Position numbers and translations under genes: made by a program. From Brooklawnia propionicigenes (GTDB lineage: Bacteria; Actinomycetota; Actinomycetes; Propionibacteriales; Propionibacteriaceae), in contig NZ_AP028056.1 of assembly GCF_030297015.1 (NCBI RefSeq), forward strand, positions 2,428,939 to 2,492,938: a stretch of DNA of 64,000 bases. Direction: 5' to 3'. The stretch's first letter is position 1, and each line of letters starts with the position of its first letter. Positions 49,299 to 58,813 of the stretch are shown here, one piece after another. Under the pieces are notes generated by a model, which saw only the letters and a program-made list of their open reading frames with translations, ran no database searches and was not told the DNA's origin.

Positions 49299-51089
49299 AT
49301 GTGCGCTCACATTCTTGCTACCGCTGCCTGGCCCTATGCGAATGGGCCGCGTCATATCGGGCATGTCTCCGGCTTCGGGGTGCCCTCGGACGTTTTCGCG
49401 CGGTACATGCGAATGTCGGGTCACGAGGTACTGCTGGTCTCCGGCTCGGACGAGCACGGCACCGCCATTCAGGTGAAGGCCGAATCGGAGGGGCTCACCC
49501 CGCAGGAGGCCGCTGACAAGTACCACCGTGTCATCGTGCAGGACCTGCAGGGCCTGGGGCTCAGCTACGACCTGTACACCCGCACCACGACCGACAACCA
49601 TGCCAAGGTCGTGCAGGAGATGTTCCGCGTCCTGTACGACAACGGCTACATCGTGCAGAAGACCCTGATGGGTGCCATCTCGCCGTCCACCGGGCGCACG
49701 CTACCCGACCGCTACATCGAGGGCACCTGCCCGATCTGCAAGTTCGAGTTCGCCCGGGGCGACCAGTGCGACAACTGCGGCAACCAACTCGATCCGATCG
49801 ACCTGATCAACCCGCACAGCCGCATCAACGGAGAGACTCCGGAGTTCCGTGAGACCGAGCACTTCTTCCTGGATCTGCCCGCGTTGGCCGACCAGTTGAA
49901 GGAATGGCTCGACACCCGCCAGGACTGGCGTCCCAACGTGTTGAACTTCAGCTACAACTACGTCAAGGAGCTCAAGCCGCGCGCCATCACCCGCGACCTC
50001 GACTGGGGCATCAAGATCCCGATCGACGGCTGGCGCGACGACGACATGAAGCGCATCTACGTCTGGTTCGACGCGGTCACCGGCTACCTGTCGGCATCGA
50101 TCGAATGGGCCAAGCGCACCGGCAATCCCGACGCCTGGCGCGACTGGTGGAACGACCCCAGCGCTCGCTGCTACATGTTCATGGGCAAGGACAACATCGT
50201 CTTCCACTCGGTCATCTGGCCCTCGATGCTGCTCGGCGTCAACGGCCAGGGAAGCCGCGGCGGCAACCCCAGCCAGTGGTTCGGAATCCTCGACCTGCCG
50301 ACCGAGGTCGTCAGTTCCGAGTTCCTCACCATGAAGGGCTCAAAGGTCGACACCTCCCACGGGCACGTCATCTACGTCGGCGACTTCCTGCGTGAATTCG
50401 GACCCGACTCCCTGCGCTACTACATCGCGGTGGCCGGCCCCGAAGCCCGCGACACCGACTTCACCTGGGACGAGTTCGTCCGTCGCAACAACACCGAGTT
50501 GGCCAACGAGTGGGGCAACCTCGTGAACCGCTCGGTTTCGATGGCCCACAAGAACAACGGCGCCATTCCGCCGGCTCACGAATTGCTGCCGGTCGACGTC
50601 GAACTGCTCGAGCACAGCAAGGCTGCCTTCGACACGGTCGGCACGCTGCTGGAGCAGCGCAAGTTCAAGCAGGCGATCACCGAGGCGATGCGGGTGGTGA
50701 GTTCGGCCAATCAGTACCTGTCTCAGACCGAACCCTGGAAGCTGAAGGACGACACCGACCGTCGCGACACGGTGCTGCACGTCGCTTTGCAGATCGTCTC
50801 GGATGCCAATACGCTGCTGACGCCCTTCCTGCCGCACTCCGCGCAGCGGGTGTTCGAACTGCTCGGCGGTGAGGGCGTCTGGGCGGCCCAGCCCGAGATC
50901 CACGAGGTGGACGAAGGCCCGGGCACCGCAACATACCCGGTGCTGACCGGTGACTACGCCCACGAACAGGCCGTCTGGCAGTCGCGTCCGATCGTTGCGG
51001 GCACCCCGCTGGTGAAGCCGACCCCGTTGTTCCGCAAACTGGACGACTCGCTCGGCGAGACCGGCCCCGAGTGGGCTCCGATCGCCTAG
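49299..51089 (+). CDS. metG: Methionyl-tRNA synthetase
   Basis: A class I aminoacyl-tRNA synthetase of 596 residues. The HIGH motif is in [15 protein letters not shown] (residues 19-22), and the KMSKS-type motif in [15 protein letters not shown] zinc knuckle of four cysteines is in [18 protein letters not shown], and the anticodon-binding helical domain follows. No C-terminal dimerisation domain is present. ATG 49299 is set by the conserved N-terminus and the promoter 7 bases upstream. Confidence 0.97.
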   Translation: MCAHILATAAWPYANGPRHIGHVSGFGVPSDVFARYMRMSGHEVLLVSGSDEHGTAIQVKAESEGLTPQEAADKYHRVIVQDLQGLGLSYDLYTRTTTDNHAKVVQEMFRVLYDNGYIVQKTLMGAISPSTGRTLPDRYIEGTCPICKFEFARGDQCDNCGNQLDPIDLINPHSRINGETPEFRETEHFFLDLPALADQLKEWLDTRQDWRPNVLNFSYNYVKELKPRAITRDLDWGIKIPIDGWRDDDMKRIYVWFDAVTGYLSASIEWAKRTGNPDAWRDWWNDPSARCYMFMGKDNIVFHSVIWPSMLLGVNGQGSRGGNPSQWFGILDLPTEVVSSEFLTMKGSKVDTSHGHVIYVGDFLREFGPDSLRYYIAVAGPEARDTDFTWDEFVRRNNTELANEWGNLVNRSVSMAHKNNGAIPPAHELLPVDVELLEHSKAAFDTVGTLLEQRKFKQAITEAMRVVSSANQYLSQTEPWKLKDDTDRRDTVLHVALQIVSDANTLLTPFLPHSAQRVFELLGGEGVWAAQPEIHEVDEGPGTATYPVLTGDYAHEQAVWQSRPIVAGTPLVKPTPLFRKLDDSLGETGPEWAPIA

Positions 51090-51096
51090 ACCGCCG

Positions 51097-51969
51097 GTGT
51101 TGCGACAAGCCACCAGCCCCTGGCAACCGACCGCTCGGCTGGCCGGCGACCTGGAGCGCGCCCGGCAGGTGCTGGCCCAAGCGTCCAGCGTCGTCGTGCT
51201 GACCGGTGCGGGGATCTCGACCGACTCCGGCGTCCCGGACTACCGCGGGCCGAATTCGATCAGGGCCACTCCGATGCTGTTCAGTGAGTTCGTTTCAGAC
51301 CCCGCGGCCCGACAGCGCTACTGGGCGCGCAACTATCAGGGCTGGGCACATCTACGCGGCGCACAGCCGAACGCCGGCCACCGTGCGATCGCGTCCTGGG
51401 AGCGCGGCGGACGACCCACCGCCCTGGCCGGGGTGATCACCCAGAACGTCGACGGGCTGCACGAAGCCGCCGGCACCCAGCGCCTGATCACCCTGCACGG
51501 GCGCTCGGCCGACGTCATCTGCCTGAGCTGCGGCGAGCTGATCGACCGGGCGGGACTCCAGACCAGGCTGGCCGAACTCAACCCTGATGTCGAGCCGATG
51601 CGCCGGCTCGAGCATGCCGAACTGCGTCCGGATGCCGACGCCGAGGTCGCCGACTGGCGCGGCTTCCGGGTGCCGGAATGCGAGCGGTGCGGTGGTGTGC
51701 TCAAGCCCGATGTGGTCTTCTTCGGCGAGTCCGTGCCCAAGCACCGGGTGAGTGCCGCGATGGCCTGGTGCGGTGGTGCGGACGCGCTGCTGGTGGCCGG
51801 GTCGAGCCTGACCGTGATGTCAGGGTTGCGTTTCGCGCGCCAGATGGCCAAACAGGGCAAACTGATCGTCATCATCAATCACGGCGCGACCCGCGCCGAC
51901 GACCTGGCTGCCGTCCGCTTGGATATTCCGCTCTCGGCGGCCTTGGCTAGACTGACCACGGAGGTATGA
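51097..51969 (+). CDS. Sir2-family NAD-dependent protein deacylase (sirtuin)
   Basis: The 290-residue sirtuin has VVLTGAGISTDSGVPDYRGP (NAD site), ITQNVDGLHEAAG, the catalytic His in ITLHGRSADVICLSCG, and four zinc cysteines (CLSCG and CERCGG). GSSLTVMSGLRFA and VIINHGATRADD follow. It belongs with class II sirtuins, whose bacterial members remove lysine acyl groups. GTG 51097 lies 7 bases after metG, so they are probably co-transcribed. Confidence 0.93.
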   Translation: MLRQATSPWQPTARLAGDLERARQVLAQASSVVVLTGAGISTDSGVPDYRGPNSIRATPMLFSEFVSDPAARQRYWARNYQGWAHLRGAQPNAGHRAIASWERGGRPTALAGVITQNVDGLHEAAGTQRLITLHGRSADVICLSCGELIDRAGLQTRLAELNPDVEPMRRLEHAELRPDADAEVADWRGFRVPECERCGGVLKPDVVFFGESVPKHRVSAAMAWCGGADALLVAGSSLTVMSGLRFARQMAKQGKLIVIINHGATRADDLAAVRLDIPLSAALARLTTEV

Positions 51970-51970
51970 G

Positions 51971-52810
51971 ATGTCTTCTGCAGTACCGTCACCGCTGATC
52001 GAAATGGCTGGTGGAGTGCTTATTCCGCAGCTCGGATTCGGCACCTACAAGGCCACGTCATCGGAGGCGTATTCGAGCGTGCGGGCCGCGCTCGATGCGG
52101 GATATCGGCACATCGATACCGCCGAGATGTACGGCAACGAGCCAGACGTGGGCAGGGCCATCGCCGACAGCGGTTTGGCCCGTGACGAGGTGTTCATCAC
52201 CAGCAAGCTCAACAACCCCTTCCACGAGCCCGCGGCCGCCCGACGGTCATTCGCTCAAACGCTGGAGGATCTGCAGGTCGAGGCCGTCGACCTCTTCCTC
52301 ATCCACTGGCCCATGGCCAAGACGACCGATTACGTGGCGACCTGGCGGACGATGCTCGAGTTCCAGGCCGACGGCCGGGCTCGCGCCGTGGGTGTCTCGA
52401 ACTTCGAGCAGAAACACCTGCGGGCGATCATCGACGCCACCGGTGTGAAGCCGGCACTGAACCAGATCGAGATCCACCCGTATCTTGCCCAGCGTGAGCT
52501 CGTCGATTTCGACACCGAACTGGGGATCGTCACTGCGTCCTGGTCGCCGTTGGGCCGCGGCGCGCTGCTGACCGACCCGGTGCTCACCTCGATAGCCGAT
52601 GAATTGGGACGCAGCACCGCCCAGGTGATCATCCGCTGGCATCTGCAGCGCGGCTTGGTGGTCATCCCCAAGTCCGTGCATCCCGAGCGCATCGCGAGCA
52701 ATGCCGACGTCTTCGATTTCGAGCTGTCGGACGACCAGATGGCCCGCATCAACTCACTCGACCGCGGTCAGCGCACCGGATCGAGTCCCGACAATGTGGA
52801 ACTGGCATGA
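51971..52810 (+). CDS. Aldo/keto reductase
   Basis: This NADPH-dependent (beta-alpha)8 barrel reductase of 279 residues resembles the 2,5-diketo-D-gluconate reductase group. The catalytic tetrad is visible: Asp and Tyr in HIDTAEMYGNE, Lys in FITSKLNN, and His in LFLIHWPM. The NADPH clamp is IPKSVHPERIASN. The substrate is not predictable. GAGGT lies 6 bases before the ATG, and TAGACT at 51948-51953 may supply its own promoter. ilvA overlaps its stop by ATGA. Confidence 0.92.
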   Translation: MSSAVPSPLIEMAGGVLIPQLGFGTYKATSSEAYSSVRAALDAGYRHIDTAEMYGNEPDVGRAIADSGLARDEVFITSKLNNPFHEPAAARRSFAQTLEDLQVEAVDLFLIHWPMAKTTDYVATWRTMLEFQADGRARAVGVSNFEQKHLRAIIDATGVKPALNQIEIHPYLAQRELVDFDTELGIVTASWSPLGRGALLTDPVLTSIADELGRSTAQVIIRWHLQRGLVVIPKSVHPERIASNADVFDFELSDDQMARINSLDRGQRTGSSPDNVELA

Positions 52811-54051
52811 CCCTGACTGCGTCCGACGTCGAGAAGGCGGCGGGGAGCCTGGCCCGGGTGGCCCGGCGGACCGAGTTGGACTACAACGATCGGCTGAGCA
52901 AGCTGACCGGTGCTCAGGTGCTGCTCAAGCGCGAGGACCTGCAGCCGGTCCGTTCCTACAAGCTGCGTGGCGCCTACCACCTGATGAGCACGCTCACCAC
53001 GACCGAGCGGGCGGCCGGCGTGGTCTGCGCGTCCGCGGGTAATCACGGCCAAGGGGTGGCTTATGCGTGCGCCCGGCTGGGCATCAAGGGGCGTATCTTC
53101 TGCCCGACGACCACTCCACGGCAAAAGCGCGATCGGATGAAGTCGCTGGGCGGAGACTGGGTGGATCTGGTCTTCGTCGGCAACTCCTACGACGAGGCGG
53201 CAGCGGCCGAGAAATCGGTCGCCCAGACCACCGGCGCGATCCAGGTGCCGGCCTTCGACGACCTGCGGACGATCGCCGGGCAGGGCACCGTCGCCATCGA
53301 GATCGTCGATCAGCTGGGGACCGCTCCCGATGTGCTGCTCGTCCCGGTCGGCGGGGGAGGCCTGCTGGCCGGCTGCCTGACCTGGCTGCACGAACGCTGG
53401 CCTGCCACCCGGGTGATCGGGGTCGAGCCGGCCGGGGCCGCGTCCATGCAGGCTGCGCTGCGGGCGGGCCACCCCGTGCGGTTGGACCACATCGAGACCT
53501 TCGCCGACGGCGTGGCGGTGCGCAAGGCCGGTGACAAGACCTTCGAGATCATCAACCGGATCGGCTGCGACTGGGCGACGGTCGCCGAAGGCCAGATCTG
53601 CAGCGAGATGCTCGACCTCTACCAGGTGGACGGTGTGATCGCCGAGCCGGCGGGTGCGCTGGCGTCCGCGTCGCTGCGCAGCGTCGTCAGCGTTGAGCCC
53701 GATCAGACGGTGGTTGCGATCGTCACGGGTGGCAACAATGACGTCTCGAGGTATTCGGAGATCATCGAACGCTCGCTGGTCTTCGAAGGACGCAAGCACT
53801 ATTTCTTGGTGCAGTTCCCTCAGGAGCCGGGCGCATTGCGGCACTTCGTGGACAGCGTGCTGGGTCCCGACGACGACATCGTCTTGTTCGAGTACACCAA
53901 GCGCAGCAACCGGGAACTCGGCCCAGCCCTGGTCGGGATCGAGATCGGCGATCCGGCGAATTTGCCGGACTTGCTGCGGCGGCTCGCCGATTCGCCATTG
54001 CAGGTCGAAGCCATCGACCCCGACAGCCCGTTCTACCGCTTCCTCGTCTGA
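52807..54051 (+). CDS. ilvA: Threonine ammonia-lyase
   Basis: IlvA deaminates threonine to 2-oxobutanoate, the first step to isoleucine and also a route to propionate. The 414-residue protein is the shorter form. It has a PLP domain (the lysine in PVRSYKLRGAYHL, phosphate loop VPVGGGGLLAGCL, ASAGNHGQGVAYACARLGIK) and a single C-terminal ACT-like domain (HYFLVQFPQEPGALRHFVDS). It overlaps the aldo/keto reductase gene by four bases and is followed by a strong hairpin. Confidence 0.95.
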   Translation: MTLTASDVEKAAGSLARVARRTELDYNDRLSKLTGAQVLLKREDLQPVRSYKLRGAYHLMSTLTTTERAAGVVCASAGNHGQGVAYACARLGIKGRIFCPTTTPRQKRDRMKSLGGDWVDLVFVGNSYDEAAAAEKSVAQTTGAIQVPAFDDLRTIAGQGTVAIEIVDQLGTAPDVLLVPVGGGGLLAGCLTWLHERWPATRVIGVEPAGAASMQAALRAGHPVRLDHIETFADGVAVRKAGDKTFEIINRIGCDWATVAEGQICSEMLDLYQVDGVIAEPAGALASASLRSVVSVEPDQTVVAIVTGGNNDVSRYSEIIERSLVFEGRKHYFLVQFPQEPGALRHFVDSVLGPDDDIVLFEYTKRSNRELGPALVGIEIGDPANLPDLLRRLADSPLQVEAIDPDSPFYRFLV

Positions 54052-54095
54052 CCTTGGGTTGCCGGCTCACACCGGCGGGGTACGGCACACGACAA

Positions 54096-54136
54096 ACGGC
54101 CAGGGACCATGTGTTCGACACATGCTCCCTGGCCGT
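54096..54136. terminator. Bidirectional terminator between ilvA and fruA
   Basis: ACGGCCAGGGA and TCCCTGGCCGT, plus the inner CATGTGT and ACACATG, give a long stem with a TCG loop and small internal bulge, flanked by A-rich and T-rich bases. It separates two convergent genes. Confidence 0.8.
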
Positions 54137-54212
54137 TGTGAATCATCGGATCATGCCACCGGGAGATCTTGCCGCCACCAAGACACCGTGCCGGTGCTGG
54201 TGGCCGCAAGCA

Positions 54213-55377
54213 TCAGGCGGCGGCCGCCACGGCCTTCTTCTTGTTGGCCCCGATCTGCTTGAGCACCGTCACCAGCAGTGCGGCGACCAGAGTGCCCGCG
54301 ATGATGCTGACCACAAATCCCCAGAACGGGTCGATCGCGAAGAAGACGAACAGGCCACCATGCGGAGCCTTCGAGCCCACACCCAAAGCCATGCACAGTG
54401 CGCCGGTCACCGCGCCACCGGCCATCATGGACGGGATCACCCGCAGCGGATCTGCCGCCGCGAACGGAATAGCGCCTTCGGAGATGAACGCTGCGCCCAG
54501 CAGCCAGGCTGTTGTGCCGTTCTCCTGCTCGGCCGGGGTGTAGAGGTTCCGGCGCACCGTGGTCGACAGGGCCATCGCCAGCGGCGGAACCATGCCGGCA
54601 GCCATCACGGTCGCCATGATCATCCAGGACGCCTCAGTGCCTTGGGAAAGCCCCGCGGTGGCGAACAGGTAGGCCGCCTTGTTGACCGGGCCGCCGAGGT
54701 CGAAGCACATCATCAGGCCGAGGATAATGCCGAGCAGCACCGCGGACGCGCCGGTCATGCCGGTCAGCCAGTCCTGCAGACCGGTCATGGCCGCCGCCAG
54801 CGGACGGCCCAGCAGCAGCAGCATCAGCAGACCGACGAGCATGGTCGTGAGCAGCGGAATAATGACCACGGGCATCAGTCCGGCCAGCCAGCGCGGTGGT
54901 TTCAGTGAGGTCAGCCACAGCGCGACCAGACCTGCCAGGATGCCGGTGACGAGGCCACCGATGAAGCCTGCGCCGATGGCCACCGACAGTGCACCACCGA
55001 TGAAGCCAGGAGCGATGCCGGGGCGTCCGGCAAGCCCGAAGGCGATGTAGCCCGACAGGGCCGCAACCAGGAAGCCCATGCCCCAGCCGCCGAGAGATGC
55101 CAGCAGCGCGCCGATGTACAACGCAAGCCCGGAAGCCGAGGTCGTCATCTCGACGCCGCCCGACATATAGGTCTGCGCGTCCGGCAGGTTCCACAGCGAG
55201 TAGTTGAGTGCCACGTCGTTCGAGACGAACGCCACGTCATAGCCACCGACAGCGAAGCCGAGCGCGATGAGCAGGCCACCTGCAGCCACGAACGGGATCA
55301 TGTACGAGACGCCGGTCATGACCGCCTGCTGGATGCGCTTGCCCCAGCCGACCTGCACGCCGCCCTCAGCAGCGTCT
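54213..55377 (-). pseudogene. fruA: fruA fragment: PTS fructose EIIC domain
   Basis: This is the C-terminal permease domain of a fructose-type PTS EIIABC protein. It shows about nine or ten membrane helices and the conserved FDLGGPVNKAAYLFA, GTTAWLLGAAFISEGAIPFAA and GSKAPHGGLFVFFA. The frame is open up to the IS256 copy at 55378, so the natural start is lost; GTG 55358 could act as a new start. The missing upstream part lies at 63,221-63,905. The fragment lacks the phosphoryl-transfer domains, and an EIIC-only product would need partners from elsewhere. Readthrough from the transposase gene could transcribe it. Confidence 0.93.
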
Positions 55378-56778
55378 GGTCAAGTCCAGTGGAGTGGTGT
55401 AGCGGTTCCTTCGTCTAGGCGGTGAGGGCGAGGGGTTCGGTCACCTCCTCAACGGCGTTGGTGATGGTGCTGAGTCGGCATCGTGCGAGGACGTCGAGGC
55501 CGAGGTAGCGGCGCCCTTCTGCCCACTCATCGGTCTGCTCGGCCAAGACAGCGCCGACGAGGCGGATGATCGCTTCCCGGTTGGGGAAGATCCCGACCGC
55601 GTCGGTGCGGCGGCGGATCTCACGGTTCAGGCGTTCGGCGGGGTTGTTCGACCAGATCTGGGTCCACACGTCCTTGGGGAAGCCGGTGAACGCGAGCACG
55701 TCTGCCCGGGCGGCTTCGAGGTGCTCTGCAACCTCGGGTAGCTTCTCGGCGGTGTAGTCGAGCAGACGGTCGAACTGCGCCTGGACCGACTTTTTGTCGG
55801 GTTGGTCATAGACCGAATGGAGCATCGCTTTGACCGCGGGCCACATGCTCTTCGGGGTCACGGACATCAGGTTCGCGGCGTAGTGGGTTCGGCAGCGCTG
55901 CCAGGACGCGCCAGGCAGGTTCGCCGCGATCGCCTCCACCAGCCCGGCGTGGGCATCGCTGGTGACCAGTCGGACCCCCGCAAGGCCGCGGGCCACCAGA
56001 TCGGCGAAGAACGTGTTCCACGCCGGTTTGGTCTCGGAGGTGACGACCTGCAGGCCCAGGACCTCGCGGTGTCCGTCGCCGTTGACGCCGGTGGCGACGA
56101 GGACCACGGCGTTGATCACGCGTCCGCCTTCGCGGACCTTCATCGTCAACGCGTCAGCTGCAACAAACGTGAACGGCCCGGCCTCGCCCAGGGGGCGGTG
56201 CCGGAACTGCGCTACGTGTTCGTCGAGGTCGGCGGCCATGCGTGAGACCTGTGACTTCGACAGGCCGTCGATGCCCAGGGTCTTGACGAGTTTGTCCATC
56301 CGACGAGTACTGACGCCGGCGAGGTAGCAGTCAGCGATCACCGTGATCAGGGCCGCTTCGGCTCGTTTGCGGCGCTCCAGCAGCCACTCGGGAAAGTAGC
56401 TGCCGGAGCGCAGCTTCGGGACGGCCACGTCGATGGTGCCGACGCGGGTGTCCAGCGGGCGGTGGCGGTAGCCGTTGCGCTGCGCGACCCGCTCGGTTGA
56501 GGGCTGTCCCCATTCGGCGCCGCACACGGCGTCGGCATCGGCCGAGAGGAGGGCGTTGATCATGTTCTGCAGCAGCTGGCGCATCATGTCCGGAGAGGCT
56601 TCGGTCAGCAGGTTGCCCAGCACGCGGGCGGGGTCGACAATGTGAGGAGCGGTCATCGTGGTTGATTTCCTTTGAGAGAGCTTTGGTAGGTGAACTCGAA
56701 GGATCCCACGGTGACCGCCCTGCCGTCATCGACGGCCACGGCCACTGTGGGGGCTACACCACTCTAGGGGGCTCTACT
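55378..56778 (-). mobile_element. IS256-family insertion sequence, copy 1
   Basis: This 1401-bp segment appears identical to 61820-63220, offset 6442, including both ends. The ends carry imperfect inverted repeats sharing GAGTGGTGTAGC. No exact 8-9 bp target duplication flanks this copy: the left flank is fruA and the right flank is IS5-family sequence. This fits a rearranged or composite structure. Confidence 0.92.
55415..56656 (-). CDS. IS256-family transposase (copy 1)
   Basis: A 413-residue transposase of the Transposase_mut family. The DDE residues are visible in FVAADALTMKVREGG, LVTSDAHAGLVEAI and SNNPAERLNREIRRRTDAVG, and the CRTHYAANL motif is present. The frame is intact, so the element may still move. 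Transcription runs toward the fruA EIIC fragment 37 bases beyond the stop codon. Confidence 0.96.
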   Translation of the reverse strand: MTAPHIVDPARVLGNLLTEASPDMMRQLLQNMINALLSADADAVCGAEWGQPSTERVAQRNGYRHRPLDTRVGTIDVAVPKLRSGSYFPEWLLERRKRAEAALITVIADCYLAGVSTRRMDKLVKTLGIDGLSKSQVSRMAADLDEHVAQFRHRPLGEAGPFTFVAADALTMKVREGGRVINAVVLVATGVNGDGHREVLGLQVVTSETKPAWNTFFADLVARGLAGVRLVTSDAHAGLVEAIAANLPGASWQRCRTHYAANLMSVTPKSMWPAVKAMLHSVYDQPDKKSVQAQFDRLLDYTAEKLPEVAEHLEAARADVLAFTGFPKDVWTQIWSNNPAERLNREIRRRTDAVGIFPNREAIIRLVGAVLAEQTDEWAEGRRYLGLDVLARCRLSTITNAVEEVTEPLALTA

Positions 56779-57191
56779 CGTGGCGGTACCGCACGGGCGC
56801 TCCGTGGCGGGATGTGCCGGAGCGGTTTGGGAACTGGAACACGATCTACAAGAACTTCAATCGCTGGTCGGAGCAGGGCGTCTGGGCGCGCGTGCTCGAG
56901 AAGGTCCAGTCCCTCACGCATCAGCGCGGGGAGCTGGACTGGGTCGCGTCGATCGACTCGACGATCGTGCGCGTGCACCAGCACGGCGCAACCCTCCGCC
57001 GGGACACAGGGGGCTCGATCGAACTACAAGAAGTTCGGGGCGGAGCCGCCTGATCACGCGATAGGACGCTCTCGCGGCGGGCTCACGACGAAGAACCACC
57101 TGGTGTGTGACGGGAGGGGCAGGGCTCTCGCGTTTCTGCTGACGCCGGGGCAGGCAGCAGACACAAGCATGCTCATCGACACGCTCTCTGA
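56779..57191 (+). pseudogene. IS5-family transposase, left fragment (frameshifted, N-terminus lost)
   Basis: Translation from 56781 gives WRYRTGAPWRDVPERFGNW, then IDSTIVRVHQHGATLRRD, the start of the DDE domain of an IS5/IS427-type transposase. About 50 N-terminal residues are missing at the IS256 boundary. Near a GGGGG run (57009-57013) the homology moves to the +1 frame (NYKKFGAEPPDHAIGRSRGG). In this IS group that can be programmed frameshifting, or it may be decay. The gene stops at the IS1634-family insertion at 57192 and resumes in frame at 60347. Confidence 0.88.
57173..57191. repeat. 19-bp target duplication, left copy
   Basis: Identical to 60328-60346. The two copies flank the IS1634-family element exactly, and removing one copy plus the element restores the IS5 transposase frame. 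Confidence 0.93.
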
Positions 57192-57207
57192 CCTGAGTTG
57201 GACCTCT

Positions 57208-58764
57208 TTAGTGCCCTCGATGGAGGGCGGTGAGTAGTTCGGCGATGTCGTCGGGGATGGCGGGTTCGGCGTCGAGTCGTTGACCACCGAGTTGGATGGT
57301 GACCTGCTGCAACGGGCGTAGTCCACGGACGATCTTCTTCAGCGACCACCCGCTACGGGCTTGCAGGTCGCGGGCGACGGCGAGCGCGGTGAACACGATG
57401 GTGAGGTGGGCCTCGATCGAGTCCTTCAGCCGGTGGTGGATCGGGCGGGCGGCGAGGTCGCTCTTCGACATCCTGAACGACTGCTCGACGTGCCACAGGT
57501 CGTGGTAGCTGGCGATGACCTCGGCTGCGGGCATGACTGCAGCGGTGATGTTGGTGACGTACCCCTTCAAACCGACCAGGGCCTCCGCGCGGGCGAGGGA
57601 GGCCTCGTCCAAGCTCGCCTGCTGGCCGGTGGTCTTCACGAACCGGACCTTCTTGGCCGGCTTGTCACCGTCGACGACGGCCTGGGCGCGGTTGCGTTGC
57701 AGCGCCAGGGTGCGTGTGTCCCGGGCTGCTCGCTTGGCCGAGTATTGCCACACGGCTCGCCACGCCGTGGGATGCACCGCGGGGTCCCACACCGGCTCGG
57801 CGCGTGTCTTCACGCGGTTGGGGTCGGGGGCGGTGGAGCGCATCGTGATCGTGTCGATGACCTGGCCGTCGGTGAACGCAGTGCCGTGCCAGCGGAAGTG
57901 CTTGGCCAGGTCGTGCGGGGCCTTGACGACGCGGGACCCGACGATGAACCGCAACCCGGCCTCGTCGATCGCCTTCAGGTTTGCCGCCGACAGCATGCCG
58001 GCGTCGGCGACGACCACCATGTCGGCCACACCGTGCCGCTGCTGGAACGCCTTGATGACCGGGATGATCGTGTGCGTTTCGGCCTTGTTGCCCTCGAAGC
58101 AGGCAATCTCCAACGGGTGGCCCGTGCGGTCCACCAGGAGACCGACCACAATCTGTGGGTCGACCCGACGTTCCTTGCTGAACCCGACCTTGCGGAGGTC
58201 GTCTTCGGTGTCGGTCTCGAAGTACAACGTCGTGACGTCGTATAACAGCAGGGACACATCACCGCCCTGTTCGGACCACACATGCTGGAAACACGCCTGC
58301 GCGATCTTGTCGCGATAGCCCTTGTCAGCACAGCGTTTCAGGCAGCGTTTCACCGTGGACAGGTGCACCGGCACCAGCCCGAGCTCCGCGATGACCCGCA
58401 AGCTGTCCAGCTTCGACGTGGGCTCCACCAGACGCGCTAGCACCAGCTGGAAGAACGCCTCATCCTCGATGGCGTCGAACCCGAGTCGTCCCCACGAGTC
58501 ACGGACCACGTCGACCAATAGTTGGGAGCGTTTCCCCTCGATGACCGCCACCCCCGGCCGCACCCCCCGCTCGCCGGGCAACTCCAGCGCCGGCTGGTTC
58601 GCGTGCAGCTTGTCGTGGCCGACCCGCATCAACGCCGCCAACTCGGCCTCATCATGGGCGGACCCGAGGTGCTCCAGGATCGTGCGGACCCCATGGCGCT
58701 TCTCGACGATTTGCACCGCAGTGGCCCCCGAAGCGGTCTTCACCTTCCGCAGGAACGGGCTCAC
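57208..58764 (-). CDS. IS1634-family transposase
   Basis: The 518-residue transposase has LLLYDVTTLYFETDTEDDLR and VGFSKERRVDPQIVVGLLVD, MVVVADAGMLSAANLKAI (second acidic residue) and the C-terminal YHDLWHVEQSFRMSKSDLAA (third). The DDE core and the full frame are intact. The nested ISL3 element lies 26 bases upstream of its GTG start, so its own promoter may be displaced. Confidence 0.94.
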   Translation of the reverse strand: MSPFLRKVKTASGATAVQIVEKRHGVRTILEHLGSAHDEAELAALMRVGHDKLHANQPALELPGERGVRPGVAVIEGKRSQLLVDVVRDSWGRLGFDAIEDEAFFQLVLARLVEPTSKLDSLRVIAELGLVPVHLSTVKRCLKRCADKGYRDKIAQACFQHVWSEQGGDVSLLLYDVTTLYFETDTEDDLRKVGFSKERRVDPQIVVGLLVDRTGHPLEIACFEGNKAETHTIIPVIKAFQQRHGVADMVVVADAGMLSAANLKAIDEAGLRFIVGSRVVKAPHDLAKHFRWHGTAFTDGQVIDTITMRSTAPDPNRVKTRAEPVWDPAVHPTAWRAVWQYSAKRAARDTRTLALQRNRAQAVVDGDKPAKKVRFVKTTGQQASLDEASLARAEALVGLKGYVTNITAAVMPAAEVIASYHDLWHVEQSFRMSKSDLAARPIHHRLKDSIEAHLTIVFTALAVARDLQARSGWSLKKIVRGLRPLQQVTIQLGGQRLDAEPAIPDDIAELLTALHRGH

Positions 58765-58782
58765 CGGGCGATCCTACCGGGC

Positions 58783-58790
58783 CTTTAGTG
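58783..58790. repeat. 8-bp target duplication of the ISL3 element, left copy
   Basis: CTTTAGTG occurs at 58783-58790 and again at 60236-60243, immediately outside the element ends. Eight bases is the usual ISL3 target duplication. Confidence 0.9.
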
Positions 58791-58813
58791 GGCGCTTCTG
58801 ACTCTTCCGTGGG

